From contig DATGXK010000016.1 of NCBI GenBank assembly GCA_035299025.1, positions 310,001 to 374,000 of the forward strand: a stretch of DNA of 64,000 nucleotides, written 5' to 3'. Source of the DNA: Leadbetterella sp035299025 (GTDB taxonomy: Bacteria; Bacteroidota; Bacteroidia; Cytophagales; Spirosomataceae). Under the pieces are notes generated by a model. That model was not told where the DNA came from and made no database searches. It saw only the letters and a list, made by a program, of their open reading frames with translations. Shown here piece after piece: positions 43,552 to 52,665 of this stretch; position 1 is the stretch's first letter, and each line of letters begins with the position of its first letter. A program made the translations under genes and the position numbers.

Positions 43552-45654
43552 ATGATTGTTGCATTAATAGGAAATCCCAATTGCGGTAAATCTTCACTTT
43601 TCAATCATCTCACGGGTCTTAGACAAAAAATCGGGAATTTTCCGGGCGTAACTGTTGACAAAAAAGTTGGTTTTTGTAAAATAAGCGATGGCTCTGATAT
43701 TCAGGTTATAGATTTACCTGGAACCTACAGCTTATACCCTAATTCGCTAGACGAGCAAGTCGTTCTTGAAGTTCTTACCAATCAAAATCACGCGGATTAT
43801 CCTGATTTAGCTGTTATAGTTGTTGATTCTTCCAATCTTAAACGGAATCTCCTGCTTTTTGAGGAGGTAAATGACCTAGGGATTCCGACCGTTTTGGCAT
43901 TGAATATGCTGGATGTGGCCAACGAAATCGGAGTGTCAATAAACACTCCAAAGTTAGAAAAACTGCTCGGAATACCCGTTGTGGAGGTTAATGCAAGAGA
44001 AGGAATCGGCCTAGAAGGCTTGAAACTGACTATTTTTAGAGCTTTGGAGAAAAAGCAAGTTCATCAGAACCTCGAGGTGGTCTCAGAGGATATGAAACCA
44101 GCAGTAAAGCAGATTAAAGAAAAGTTTTCCTTAAAGACAGATTATGCGGCTCTTCATTATTTAACACAAACTGATAAGCTTTCGTTTTTAGGACAAAATG
44201 ATCAAAGATTTTTAGAGGACATTGCTACTGATTTGAAATTGGATGCCGATGTTTTTCAAGCAAAAGAGGTAATGGATCGCTACAGAGATATTGGCCAAAC
44301 ATTGAGTCAAGTTGTTGAAATAGAGTCTGAAAAGCACAATTCACTTACTCTCACCCAGAAAATTGATAATGTCCTCATTCATAGATTTTGGGGTTATGTG
44401 ATATTTCTTGGAATACTATTCTTGATTTTTCAGTCGGTATTTACGCTGGCTAACTATCCAATGGATTTGATTGATGGAGGAATAGCTTCATTGAATGATT
44501 TCTTGAAATCTATACTTCCTGAATCCAAAATTACTGATTTATTGACAGATGGTTTGATAGCTGGAATTGGCGGAGTGGTTATTTTTATTCCTCAAATTGC
44601 CTTTTTATTTGCATTTATTTCCATTCTTGAAGAGTCTGGTTATATGGCTCGCGTGGTGGTTTTGATGGACAAACTCATACGTAGATTTGGCATGAGCGGC
44701 AAAAGTGTGGTGCCGTTGATTTCGAGTATGGCCTGTGCAGTGCCTGCTATTATGTCGGCCAGAACTATTGGGAATTGGAAGGACAGACTGATCACCATCA
44801 TGGTCACGCCTTTAATGAGTTGTTCTGCTCGTTTGCCTATTTATACCATTTTGATTGCTCTGGTAGTGCCTGATGATAAGCTATTTGGCTTGTTTGGATT
44901 CCAAGGCTTGGCCTTGATGGGACTATATCTTTTAGGGTTTTTCTCCGCTTTGGTGGGAGGTTGGTTTTTGAAAAAAATACTTAAAACCAACGAGCGGACA
45001 TTCTTTGTAATGGAACTGCCTACATACAAAAAGCCAAGATGGAAGCAGGTAGGTTATACGATTTTGGAAAAAGTAAAAACTTTCGTTTTTGAGGCCGGTA
45101 AAGTCATTGTGGCTATTTCGATTGTGCTTTGGGTATTGGCCTCATACGGGCCGGGAGAGGGTTTTTCAAAAGCGGAGGAAAGGGTTGCAGCCGAAAATAT
45201 TGGCCTAAGTTCAGATGAATTAGAGCCCAAAATAGCTGCGGAAAAACTTCAAAATTCTTATGCGGGTCTGTTTGGTAAATTTATTGAACCTGCCATTAAA
45301 CCCTTAGGTTATGACTGGAAAATAGGCATTGCTCTAATTACTTCGTTTGCGGCAAGAGAGGTTTTTGTGGGGACTATTTCTACCATTTACAGCATTGGTG
45401 CTGACGATGCCGACGATTCGACCATAAAATCTCGATTGAAAAATGAGGTAAATCCAGAAACTGGTGAGGCCGTGTTCTCAGTTGCCACATCATATTCTCT
45501 ACTAATATTCTACGTGTTTGCCATGATGTGCATGAGTACCATTGCGGTAGTTTATAGAGAGACCAAGTCATGGAAATGGCCAATCATCCAGTTGGTTTAT
45601 ATGAGTGCCTTGGCGTATGTTTCTGCGTTTGCGGTTTATTGGTTTTTGAAATAG
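43552..45654 (+). CDS. feoB: Ferrous iron transport protein B
   Basis: A 700-aa inner-membrane Fe(II) transporter. The N-terminal G-domain has G1 GNPNCGKSS (7-15), G3 DLPGTYSL and G4 NMLD. The membrane part has eight or more helices with two Gate motifs: ESGYMARVVVLMDKLIRRFGMSGKSVVPLISSMACAVPAIM, and the later GIALITSFAAREVFVGTIS. The cysteine-containing pore segments are present. Complete length. Forms an feoAB operon without feoC. Confidence 0.96.
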   Translation: MIVALIGNPNCGKSSLFNHLTGLRQKIGNFPGVTVDKKVGFCKISDGSDIQVIDLPGTYSLYPNSLDEQVVLEVLTNQNHADYPDLAVIVVDSSNLKRNLLLFEEVNDLGIPTVLALNMLDVANEIGVSINTPKLEKLLGIPVVEVNAREGIGLEGLKLTIFRALEKKQVHQNLEVVSEDMKPAVKQIKEKFSLKTDYAALHYLTQTDKLSFLGQNDQRFLEDIATDLKLDADVFQAKEVMDRYRDIGQTLSQVVEIESEKHNSLTLTQKIDNVLIHRFWGYVIFLGILFLIFQSVFTLANYPMDLIDGGIASLNDFLKSILPESKITDLLTDGLIAGIGGVVIFIPQIAFLFAFISILEESGYMARVVVLMDKLIRRFGMSGKSVVPLISSMACAVPAIMSARTIGNWKDRLITIMVTPLMSCSARLPIYTILIALVVPDDKLFGLFGFQGLALMGLYLLGFFSALVGGWFLKKILKTNERTFFVMELPTYKKPRWKQVGYTILEKVKTFVFEAGKVIVAISIVLWVLASYGPGEGFSKAEERVAAENIGLSSDELEPKIAAEKLQNSYAGLFGKFIEPAIKPLGYDWKIGIALITSFAAREVFVGTISTIYSIGADDADDSTIKSRLKNEVNPETGEAVFSVATSYSLLIFYVFAMMCMSTIAVVYRETKSWKWPIIQLVYMSALAYVSAFAVYWFLK

Positions 45655-45657
45655 GTT

Positions 45658-46752
45658 TTACCATTTAACTATCCTAAAAACAATCTCTTTATAATTGTCT
45701 CTTTCATAGAGAATACCAATTTTCCTTTTACTTATTTTTACGATATCAGAATAAGCCGTAAAGTCGCCACTACCGTCATTTCCATCTATTAAAATTGATT
45801 TCGACCAAGTTTTTCCTTCGTCTTTACTGATTCTCAGGGTAAGGTTATTGCGGTTTTTTATATCTGCGGCATTGGTGAAAGCAAGTTTTTTGCCACCAAT
45901 ATTTAAAATACTACCTTCACAAACTGGGTCAATAAGTTTTTCATCAAAATATTCAGAGGTCCAAGTTTCGCCATTATCCCTACTTATTGCAATAATTCTT
46001 TGCTTTACATCACCTTTTTGATTTCTAGCATTTAGCATTAATTTATCGTTGGACAATTCTGCCGCAGTGGCTTCATTACTTCCCGTTAGTTTCAGACTTT
46101 GACTCAACTTGAATGTTCTGCCATGGTCATCAGAATAAAATGCATGCGAATGATAATCCTCAAAATCTGCTAAAGGTTCGCCTTCACTGTGATTGGCAGG
46201 CACAAATAATCTCCCTTTTTTTGAGCCTTTCGTCAATTGTAAAGCATGTCCAGGCGTATTCGCATACGATCGCCACTCTGAGGGTTTATGCGTTTGGGAA
46301 GTAATATCTACTGGAGTAGACCAAGTTTCTCCGTTGTCAATGGAGGTGACGTAAAGGACTTCTCTTTTTCCATTGCCTTTTCGAACCTCGTTTTCACGGT
46401 TGGTTCCTGTGTTATAAAAAAGGAACAATCGACCTTCTTGGAATTCTGGGTCTAAGAAATCAAAAACTGGGGCTGGGTTACCGGCTTGGAGCTTGTCATT
46501 GTCAATTACAATTTTCAGTTTGCTCCAACTTTTTCCATTATCACAACTTTTTCGCATTACTAAATCAATATTTCCAAAATCTCCAGCATTGTTGACTCTG
46601 CCTTCGGCAAATGCTATCAAACAGCCGTTTTTTGCAGCAACAATAGCGGGTATTCTAAAAGACCGATATCCTTCAGTTCCAGAAATAAAAATGGGTGTTT
46701 GAGCGAAAGAGATAGTGAAAATTAAATTGAAAAATACGGTAATTCGTCTCAT
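45658..46752 (-). CDS. Secreted sialidase (exo-alpha-sialidase, BNR family)
   Basis: A 364-aa exported six-bladed propeller enzyme (signal peptide 1-17, ISFAQ). It has the FRIP motif in YRSFRIPAIVAA (about 29-40; first catalytic Arg) and five Asp boxes (SxDxGxxW/F): SCDNGKSW, SIDNGETW, SDDHGRTF, SRDNGETW, SKDEGKTW. Acidic nucleophile-region residues follow in ATAAELSND, and a late Tyr/Glu context in GILYERDNY. It cleaves terminal sialic acids from glycans. No nan catabolic genes are close, so it looks like a stand-alone glycan-releasing enzyme. No T9SS tail. Confidence 0.92.
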   Translation of the reverse strand: MRRITVFFNLIFTISFAQTPIFISGTEGYRSFRIPAIVAAKNGCLIAFAEGRVNNAGDFGNIDLVMRKSCDNGKSWSKLKIVIDNDKLQAGNPAPVFDFLDPEFQEGRLFLFYNTGTNRENEVRKGNGKREVLYVTSIDNGETWSTPVDITSQTHKPSEWRSYANTPGHALQLTKGSKKGRLFVPANHSEGEPLADFEDYHSHAFYSDDHGRTFKLSQSLKLTGSNEATAAELSNDKLMLNARNQKGDVKQRIIAISRDNGETWTSEYFDEKLIDPVCEGSILNIGGKKLAFTNAADIKNRNNLTLRISKDEGKTWSKSILIDGNDGSGDFTAYSDIVKISKRKIGILYERDNYKEIVFRIVKW

Positions 46753-46801
46753 AATGAAGATTGATCAACATGGTAAAATTAAGTTTGACTCCAATACTTT
46801 T

Positions 46802-47692
46802 TCATCCCCTTGGATGAAATTCCTTCAAAGTTTGTTGCAAATAGGCTCTGTCCAAATGCGTATAAATTTCAGTGGTAATGATAGATTCATGCCCGAGCAT
46901 CTCCTGAACAGCCCTAAGGTCTGCACCTCCCTCGACCAAGTGCGTAGCGAAACTGTGCCTAAGCGTATGCGGAGAGATACTTTTATGAATTCCCGCTTTC
47001 TCGGCCAGATCTTTTATGATTATAAAAACCATCACCCGACTAAGAGCTTTTCCACGGCGATTCAAGAAAAGATAATCTTCGTGACCTGGTTCAATGTTAA
47101 GCTGAATACGTACTTCAAGGAGGTAGATTTTAGAGAACTTAATGGCTTCATTTCCAATGGGTACCAATCGCATTTTGTTGCCTTTTCCAACTACCCTTAT
47201 AAAACCTTCTTGAAACAAACAATCAGATATTTTTAGGTTAATTAGCTCCGAAACTCGTAAGCCACAGCTGTACATTACCTCTATAATTGCTTTGTTTCGA
47301 GTACCTTCGTGAGTGCTCAGGTCAATGCTGGCCATCATTGCTTCTATTTCATGCAAATGAAGCGTTTCTGGTAATTTTCTGGTAATTCTTGGAGAAGAAA
47401 TAAGTTCGGTGGGGTCAGAAATTACTATTTTCTCAATAAATAAATATTCAAAAAAAGCTTTGATTCCACTCAAAATCCGGGCTTGGCTCGTGGCTGAAAG
47501 TCCCAAATCGTTTAAAAAAACTAAGAAATTGTGAATGTCTTCATCTTTTAGAGATGAAACATGTTTGGTTTCTCCACAAAACTGAAAGAGTTTTTCGGCA
47601 TCTCTAACATATGATTCAACAGAATTACCTGACAATCCCCGTTCGAGTTTCAGGTAATTCTTGAAATTTTTGATATGGTCGAGCCATGTCAT
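46802..47692 (-). CDS. xerD: Tyrosine recombinase XerD-like
   Basis: A 296-aa site-specific recombinase resolving chromosome dimers. The ATG at 47692 is preferred: it follows the OsmC stop by 2 bases, whereas an upstream TTG would overlap it. The SAM-like N-domain spans about 1-90; catalytic residues (numbering from this ATG) are Arg146 (CGLRVSEL), Lys170, His242-x-x-Arg245 (HTLRH), His268 (LGHESI) and Tyr277 (EIYTHLD): complete. The family assignment as XerC or XerD is not certain; XerD fits best. No phage or integron genes are adjacent, so it is housekeeping. Confidence 0.93.
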   Translation of the reverse strand: MTWLDHIKNFKNYLKLERGLSGNSVESYVRDAEKLFQFCGETKHVSSLKDEDIHNFLVFLNDLGLSATSQARILSGIKAFFEYLFIEKIVISDPTELISSPRITRKLPETLHLHEIEAMMASIDLSTHEGTRNKAIIEVMYSCGLRVSELINLKISDCLFQEGFIRVVGKGNKMRLVPIGNEAIKFSKIYLLEVRIQLNIEPGHEDYLFLNRRGKALSRVMVFIIIKDLAEKAGIHKSISPHTLRHSFATHLVEGGADLRAVQEMLGHESIITTEIYTHLDRAYLQQTLKEFHPRG

Positions 47693-47694
47693 GC

Positions 47695-48111
47695 TCAGTT
47701 CAGCCAATTGAAAATCATTTCTTGCTCAATATCAGGATGTAAGCTCAACGAAACCGGACAAGTTAATGCCACTCTTTCATATCTTTTTTTATCAGAATCC
47801 GAAAGTGGAGGCTCACAAGTAAAGTCAAACTCGGCTATAATTTTGGCTATTTTTCTTGGAGCTTCCGAAGTCATTATTTTGGTAATTTGTACTTCAGAAT
47901 TTTTAAACTCATGACCAGCATTTTGGGCTGCGATGCCAATTACTGTGATGGCACAAGCACCCAGTGAAGTGGCCGCCAAGTCGGTAGGAGAGAAGGCCTC
48001 GCCTTTGCCGTTGTTGTCCGTTGGAGCGTCGGTTACTACTGTTTTTCCTGATTTCAGGTGAGTCATTTCGGTGTTTAAGCCACCGTTGTAAATAATTTTT
48101 GAGGTTTTCAT
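47695..48111 (-). CDS. OsmC/Ohr-family protein
   Basis: A 138-aa peroxidase-family protein. The start ATG at 48111 (MKTSKIIYNGGLNTEM) is used; an upstream ATG would add six residues without similarity. Conserved: GKGEAFSPTDLAATSLGACAIT with Cys53, and the second Cys118 in LTCPVSL, the peroxidatic pair spacing of the OsmC family. It acts on organic hydroperoxides with thiol reductants. Same strand as xerD, 2-base gap. Confidence 0.9.
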   Translation of the reverse strand: MKTSKIIYNGGLNTEMTHLKSGKTVVTDAPTDNNGKGEAFSPTDLAATSLGACAITVIGIAAQNAGHEFKNSEVQITKIMTSEAPRKIAKIIAEFDFTCEPPLSDSDKKRYERVALTCPVSLSLHPDIEQEMIFNWLN

Positions 48112-48173
48112 ATTTTTTGTTTTTCTCATAAAGTGGCAAAGCCGCCAAGTTTATTATTTAGCTCTGCTAAACT

Positions 48174-49448
48174 TTATTTTTTCATTAAATTTTCTATTTC
48201 TACTATTTCCAAAGGAATTCCTTCCATCAAATCTTCATTTCCATTTTCGGTAATCAAAATATCATTTTCTAACCTGATTCCAAGATTTTCCTCTTGGATA
48301 TATATTCCTGGCTCCAAAGTTAGCAACATTCCGGCTTCCAGAGGTCTTTTTCTATCTCCAACATCGTGAACATCTAAGCCCAAATGATGTGAAACACCAT
48401 GTGGAAAATATTTGAGAATAGTTTTTGGCTCATTTTTTAGTTCAGATGCAGAGCAAAGTCCAAGTTTTATGAGTTCTTTTCCAATCAAGTTCTGGGTTTC
48501 TTTTTTTAAATCGTCAATAGTGTTTCCCATCACCATTTGTTTTTTAATGGCTTGCATAACATCCAAAACAGATTGGTAAACTTCGGCCTGTCTATGAGAA
48601 AAATTACCATTTATGGGCAAGGTCCTCGTCATGTCAGCTTTGTAGTTACCATATTCCGCTCCGAAATCCATCAGGATCAAGTCTCCATTTTTGCAAATCT
48701 CATTGTTGGTGATATAATGCAACACACACGCATTTTTTCCAGAGGCCATTATGGGCTGAAAGGCATGATTTCTTGACCTTCGCTTAAAAAACTCGTGACT
48801 GATTTCTGCTTCTAGTTCAAATTCAAAAATACCACTTTTTAGAAATTTCGCACCTCTTTCAAATCCCGCTTTGGTAATTTCGATTGCTTTTTTTATCTGA
48901 ATTATTTCTAAAGGATGCTTAATAACTCTCAGATTGTCAATTATTTCTGATGAATTAATAAAATTTTTGTTCTGAAATTTTCTTTTCAAAAGTGTAGTCA
49001 AATATTTTTCCCTTGACCTGAAGGCCGTTCCTTTTCCTTGATTTAAATCTATGTGCGTGTAGATATTTAGGCAATTATTTAAATTGTGTTCTAATTTTTT
49101 CCAAAACTCTGAACTCCATTCTACGTTTTCAATTCCTGAAATCTCCCTAGCTTCTTCTTTTGAAAGCATTTCGCCTTCCCAAACTCGTATTTTTTCGTTG
49201 GTTTCTCTTATAAAAAGTATTTCTTGGTGAGGAGTTTTGCGTTTGTCGATAATCAAATAACCATCTTCTTGGTCAATCCCTGTCAAATAAAAGAATGTGC
49301 TGTTTTGAATAAAGCCAAAAGTGCCGTCAGCGTTAGTGGGTAATGGATCATTGGTCGAAAATACAGCTACAGAATTGGGTAAGATTTTATCTGCAAACTT
49401 CTTCCGGTTTTCTATGTAAAAGCTATTTGCGATTTTTTCGTACCTCAT
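48174..49448 (-). CDS. pepP: Xaa-Pro aminopeptidase (M24B)
   Basis: A 424-aa cytoplasmic enzyme removing N-terminal residues before proline. The N-terminal creatinase-like domain (about 1-165) includes NSTFFYLTGIDQEDGYL. The pita-bread catalytic domain has the metal ligands: Asp in MDFGAEYGNYKADMTRT (two Asp), His in HGVSHHLGLDVHDVG, Glu in TLEPGIYI and Glu in IRLENDILIT. Complete and normal in length. Start 49448 lies within a dense divergent region with the subtilase. Confidence 0.93.
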   Translation of the reverse strand: MRYEKIANSFYIENRKKFADKILPNSVAVFSTNDPLPTNADGTFGFIQNSTFFYLTGIDQEDGYLIIDKRKTPHQEILFIRETNEKIRVWEGEMLSKEEAREISGIENVEWSSEFWKKLEHNLNNCLNIYTHIDLNQGKGTAFRSREKYLTTLLKRKFQNKNFINSSEIIDNLRVIKHPLEIIQIKKAIEITKAGFERGAKFLKSGIFEFELEAEISHEFFKRRSRNHAFQPIMASGKNACVLHYITNNEICKNGDLILMDFGAEYGNYKADMTRTLPINGNFSHRQAEVYQSVLDVMQAIKKQMVMGNTIDDLKKETQNLIGKELIKLGLCSASELKNEPKTILKYFPHGVSHHLGLDVHDVGDRKRPLEAGMLLTLEPGIYIQEENLGIRLENDILITENGNEDLMEGIPLEIVEIENLMKK

Positions 49449-49460
49449 TTTATTTCAGAT

Positions 49461-49468
49461 TATATTTG
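49461..49468 (+). promoter_or_regulatory. Putative -7 promoter element of the subtilase gene
   Basis: TATATTTG (TAnnTTTG) lies 24 bases before the TTG start of the S8 peptidase and within the short divergent gap to pepP. No -33 element at the ideal spacing. Confidence 0.35.
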
Positions 49469-49492
49469 CAATAATATAAAAAATAGGCTCAA

Positions 49493-51028
49493 TTGAATAT
49501 TTTGAAGGGTAGAATTTTGTTTTTTTTACTTTTTGCATTTTCTGTTTCAAATGCCCAAGAAAAGTATTGGGTGTTTTTTAAAGAAAGAGATTTGTCTCAA
49601 CATCAACCAGTTTCAAACAAAACATATAAAAATAGGGAAAGTCTCGGCTTAGCAATATTTCAAGAATCTGATTTCGGACCTTTTCATAAAGAGGTCAAGG
49701 TGCTTTCTGATGCAGGTTTTAGGGTACAAAATACCAGTCGTTGGTTTAATGCCATTTCGGTTTATTTGTCTGATAATGAAATAAGTAAGATAGGTCATTA
49801 TCCATTTGTAAAAGAAATTCGAAGAATTACGACTTATCAAAATTTAGCTTTAAACAAGCCTCCTACTTTTGATGGAATTTACCTTTCTTATCCATTACAT
49901 CAGATTAATGCAGGGGCATTTATAGAAAAAGGATGGATGGGGGAGGGAGTGGACATCGGTGTGATAGATGGTGGTTTTTTTGATGCACCAAATGATCCAA
50001 ATCTTCGTCATTTGTTTGATTATAAGAAAGTTAAAAATGCCAAGGATTTTTTTAGTCCACCAAAAGTAGATTTTTATGGAGAGAAAAAATCTGACGGAGA
50101 AATTCATGGCAGTTTGGTAACGACAGCCATTGCAGGTTTCAATTCTGAGAAAAAGCAACTTTTTGGTTTAGGTCTAAAATCCAATTTCTACTTCGCACGT
50201 ACAGAATCATCACAAAGGGAAGCCAGAATTGAAGAGGACAATTGGATTGCGGCCATAGAGTGGCTGGATAGTTTAGGCGTAAGATTGGCCAATTCTTCTT
50301 TAGGCTATGCCACTGGTTTTACAAATCCTACAGAGAGTTATAAGCCTGAGCAAATGGATGGAAAAACAAGCCTGATAGCCCAAGGTGCTAGAATGGCAGT
50401 AAACGACAAGGGGATGGTTTTGGTAATATCGGCAGGCAACGAAGGCGACAATAAAGGCTGGGGTGGGTTGGTTTCAACTCCCGGTGATGTAGAGGAGGTT
50501 ATTAGTGTGGGTGCCAACGATGAGCACGGAATGCGAATGTCTTACAGCAGTAAGGGTGTAGAAACAGTGCCGTTCATTAAGCCGGACGTGACGGTTTATT
50601 CTCAGTTTGGTACATCTCTGGCCGCACCGGTTATCACTGGGCTTATAGCAGGCTTGCTCAGCAAAAAGCCTGATTTGACTTCTAAGGACATTAAGAAACT
50701 TCTTGGTCAGTCTGCTAGTTTGTCTGAAATACCCAATAATTTTGTTGGTTTTGGTATTCCTGATGTTACGAAAATGGTAGATATTTTGGAAGGAACGGCT
50801 AGTTTTAAGAATAATATAGAATTTAAAAAGGGCAGGTCAAAAGTGGAAATTAAAACTACTCAGGATGAGGGAATAGTGGTTTTTCATAAAAAAGACCAAC
50901 GAAATGTGATTTCTCAAGTATTAACCAAGGCCGAGAAGGGTAAGGTGCTGATTTTCAAACCAGAAACGGCAAAGAAATCTACGGTAGTGTTGAATGACAA
51001 AATAGTGGAAATCAGCTGGCGAGACTAG
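49493..51028 (+). CDS. Secreted subtilisin-like serine protease (S8)
   Basis: A 511-aa exported protease. TTG at 49493 gives a signal peptide (1-21, SVSNAQ), a prodomain (22-125, with WFNAISVYLSDNEISKI), then the catalytic domain with Asp159 (IGVIDGG), His205 (EIHGSLV), oxyanion Asn316 (SAGNEGD) and Ser375 (FGTSLAAP). A C-terminal segment of about 80 residues is beta-like (FKKGRSKVEIKTT) but lacks an obvious T9SS signature. The last 4 bases overlap the DUF1460 gene. All catalytic residues intact. Confidence 0.92.
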   Translation: MNILKGRILFFLLFAFSVSNAQEKYWVFFKERDLSQHQPVSNKTYKNRESLGLAIFQESDFGPFHKEVKVLSDAGFRVQNTSRWFNAISVYLSDNEISKIGHYPFVKEIRRITTYQNLALNKPPTFDGIYLSYPLHQINAGAFIEKGWMGEGVDIGVIDGGFFDAPNDPNLRHLFDYKKVKNAKDFFSPPKVDFYGEKKSDGEIHGSLVTTAIAGFNSEKKQLFGLGLKSNFYFARTESSQREARIEEDNWIAAIEWLDSLGVRLANSSLGYATGFTNPTESYKPEQMDGKTSLIAQGARMAVNDKGMVLVISAGNEGDNKGWGGLVSTPGDVEEVISVGANDEHGMRMSYSSKGVETVPFIKPDVTVYSQFGTSLAAPVITGLIAGLLSKKPDLTSKDIKKLLGQSASLSEIPNNFVGFGIPDVTKMVDILEGTASFKNNIEFKKGRSKVEIKTTQDEGIVVFHKKDQRNVISQVLTKAEKGKVLIFKPETAKKSTVVLNDKIVEISWRD

Positions 51029-51834
51029 TTGACTCTCAAAACCATGATACCAGCGTGCTTTTTAATTCTCATTAGATATTGTTGTAGCGTTTCTTCAGAA
51101 ATTATCACCTTCTTCTTTTCTATAGAAGCATGCATCAAATAAAGTTTTCCATTTTTTCTTATTGCAAAACCTTCGTGATTTACATCTAAGCCAGCCACGG
51201 TACTCGTAAAAGCGATGATGTCTCCTGTTTTAATGGCAGGCTCATAAGTGCTAAAATCCTCTTTTTTGATATGATAAATGGCCTTTTTTGCTAATTTTTT
51301 TTCCATCAAAACAATGTCCTCTAACACTTTGTCGTCTTTTGCAAATGAAGGGTAGAGGTTTCGGTGCTGACTCATAAAGTTTATCGGCTTGTCCATTTTT
51401 ACACCTAAAATCGGACTTAAATCTTTCAGATAATTATTCTTTTCGGCTGTTTTAGCCCAATCGGTGAAATAATGAATCCTTGAGCGATATCCATCAATTT
51501 TGCTATCTCTGTATCTCAAATTTTGCAAAATTTTCATGTAGTTTTCAAATGTTGGTTGCTCAGAATGTTTGGCTATACTTAGGGCCAACACATTCTCAAC
51601 ATAGGTGTAGCAGTCAAAAGCGTCTAGTTTACAAACTAATTTTTCTTCGGGTCCTTCCAGTGTGCCGGCTTCGTATGGAAAACCAAGAAATGTCTCTCCA
51701 ATTTGATAAATTGTCTCGTGGATATTACTTTTTTGAGGAAGTTTTAGTTTTTCTTCTATCAGTTTCTGGTTAAACTGGGCCTTTAGGACAAAGCCTGATA
51801 GGCAGATGAATAGGGTTAGAAAAAGCTGTTTCAT
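51025..51834 (-). CDS. DUF1460 / N-acetylmuramoyl-L-alanine amidase-like exported protein
   Basis: A 269-aa exported protein (signal peptide 1-19, VLKAQ) of the DUF1460 family, whose fold is related to NlpC/P60 cell-wall hydrolases. The candidate catalytic Cys75 lies in KLDAFDCYTYVENV and the His in DVNHEGFAIRKNGKLYLMHAS (about 219-239), with GDIIAFTSTVAG before it. Expected to cut peptidoglycan or its fragments in the periplasm. Single gene convergent with the subtilase. Confidence 0.88.
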   Translation of the reverse strand: MKQLFLTLFICLSGFVLKAQFNQKLIEEKLKLPQKSNIHETIYQIGETFLGFPYEAGTLEGPEEKLVCKLDAFDCYTYVENVLALSIAKHSEQPTFENYMKILQNLRYRDSKIDGYRSRIHYFTDWAKTAEKNNYLKDLSPILGVKMDKPINFMSQHRNLYPSFAKDDKVLEDIVLMEKKLAKKAIYHIKKEDFSTYEPAIKTGDIIAFTSTVAGLDVNHEGFAIRKNGKLYLMHASIEKKKVIISEETLQQYLMRIKKHAGIMVLRVN

Positions 51835-51836
51835 TT

Positions 51837-52298
51837 CTATATAATGGGTGCTGTACGCGAAAGACTTTCTTCTAACGAAATAAAAGTCTCGGTTCGTTGA
51901 ATTCCTTGTACTTTTTGAATTTTATCGTGCAAAACACTCCTCAAGTGAGCGGTGTCTCGGCACATCAATTTTACAAAGATACTGTAATTTCCGGTGGTGT
52001 AATTGATACTCACTATCTCTGGAATTATTTTTAGTTGGGTGGCCACATCGTCGTATTGTTCGCTTTTTTCGAGATAAATGCCAAGAAATGCGGCTATATC
52101 CCAGCCTAGTTTTTTGGTGTCTACACTGATGCTGCTTCCAGTTATTATTCCAGTAGTTTCCATCTTTTTTACCCGCGTATGTACCGCTCCGGGCGACAGA
52201 AACACCTTTTCGCCTATTTCGCCATACGAAACCTTGGCGTCTTCTATCAATATTCTAAGAATCTTTAAGTCTATTTCGTCAATATTTTCTTTCGTCAT
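51837..52298 (-). CDS. Lrp/AsnC-family transcriptional regulator
   Basis: A 153-aa feast/famine regulator: N-terminal helix-turn-helix (about 8-55, DLKILRILIEDAKVSYGEIG and GAVHTRVKKME) and C-terminal RAM/ligand domain (about 65-150, with GIYLEKSEQYDDVATQLK and GNYSIFVKLMCRD). Probably binds an amino acid. The start codon is 2 bases upstream of the DUF1460 gene direction, so they are cotranscribed. Targets unknown. Confidence 0.92.
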   Translation of the reverse strand: MTKENIDEIDLKILRILIEDAKVSYGEIGEKVFLSPGAVHTRVKKMETTGIITGSSISVDTKKLGWDIAAFLGIYLEKSEQYDDVATQLKIIPEIVSINYTTGNYSIFVKLMCRDTAHLRSVLHDKIQKVQGIQRTETFISLEESLSRTAPII

Positions 52299-52415
52299 CT
52301 AAAAAATGTTTAGTTAGAATATGAGTTGATGTGTTAAATCTAAATAATATTTAGTTTAATGTCAAAAATAATAAATGAAATAATAAATTCTGAATAAAAT
52401 GATAAATAATTTTTA

Positions 52416-52442
52416 TTGATTCAAATATTGGTATTACCTTTG
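52416..52442 (+). promoter_or_regulatory. Putative promoter of the tRNA-like RNA
   Basis: TACCTTTG (52435-52442) matches TAnnTTTG, with a TTG at 52416-52418 as a possible -33 element and a 16-base spacer. A transcript would begin near 52449, about 40 bases before the tRNA-like fold, leaving a leader with a TTGAG/CTCAA mini-hairpin (52471-52482). Confidence 0.5.
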
Positions 52443-52488
52443 TAATGTTTTCAGAGAGAGACGAAAACAATTGAGTTCTCAACAATAC

Positions 52489-52659
52489 TGTAGGATGACG
52501 AAATTGGCAGCCGTGCCCTCCTGTCTCGGGGGTGATGGTTACAGGATAAACGAAGAGTAAAGCCGAACGGGTTTTTTCAGTTCCGACTGGGGTTGACCAC
52601 CAAATTTTGCTCTTTGGCTAACTGCATCGTGGGCGGTTCGACTCCCCCTCCTACAGCCA
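52489..52659 (+). ncRNA. tRNA-like RNA (GUC anticodon arm) with a ~99-nt structured variable region and encoded CCA
   Basis: Acceptor stem TGTAGGA (52489-52495) pairs fully with TCCTACA (52649-52655), followed by G (discriminator) and CCA. D-arm ACG/CGT encloses AAATTGGCAGC with the usual GG. The anticodon arm is CCCTC / CTGTCTC / GGGGG (52516-52532); anticodon GUC (aspartate). T-arm: GGCGG, TTCGACT, CCCCC, with one C/C mismatch. Between anticodon and T-arm lie 99 bases (52533-52631) in place of 4-20. They can fold: GATGGTTA with TAAC-TG-CATC (52534-52541 / 52619-52628), AAGAG with CTCTT, and CAGT-tccg-ACTG. The D-arm looks leucine-like while discriminator, anticodon and C38 are aspartate identity elements. 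T37 is unusual. Could be a variant tRNA, an intron-bearing tRNA or a derived regulatory RNA. Confidence 0.75.
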
Positions 52660-52665
52660 TGCAAA

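Noticed and set aside
46802..47692. Integrase of a genomic island
   Set aside because: The tyrosine recombinase is the XerC/XerD housekeeping type between ordinary genes, and no att-flanked region or phage genes were seen.
52489..52659. tmRNA
   Set aside because: The 5' end lacks the GGGGNNGNNNTGGATTCGAC-type start, there is no tag reading frame ending in Ala-Ala-type residues, and the length is half that of tmRNA.
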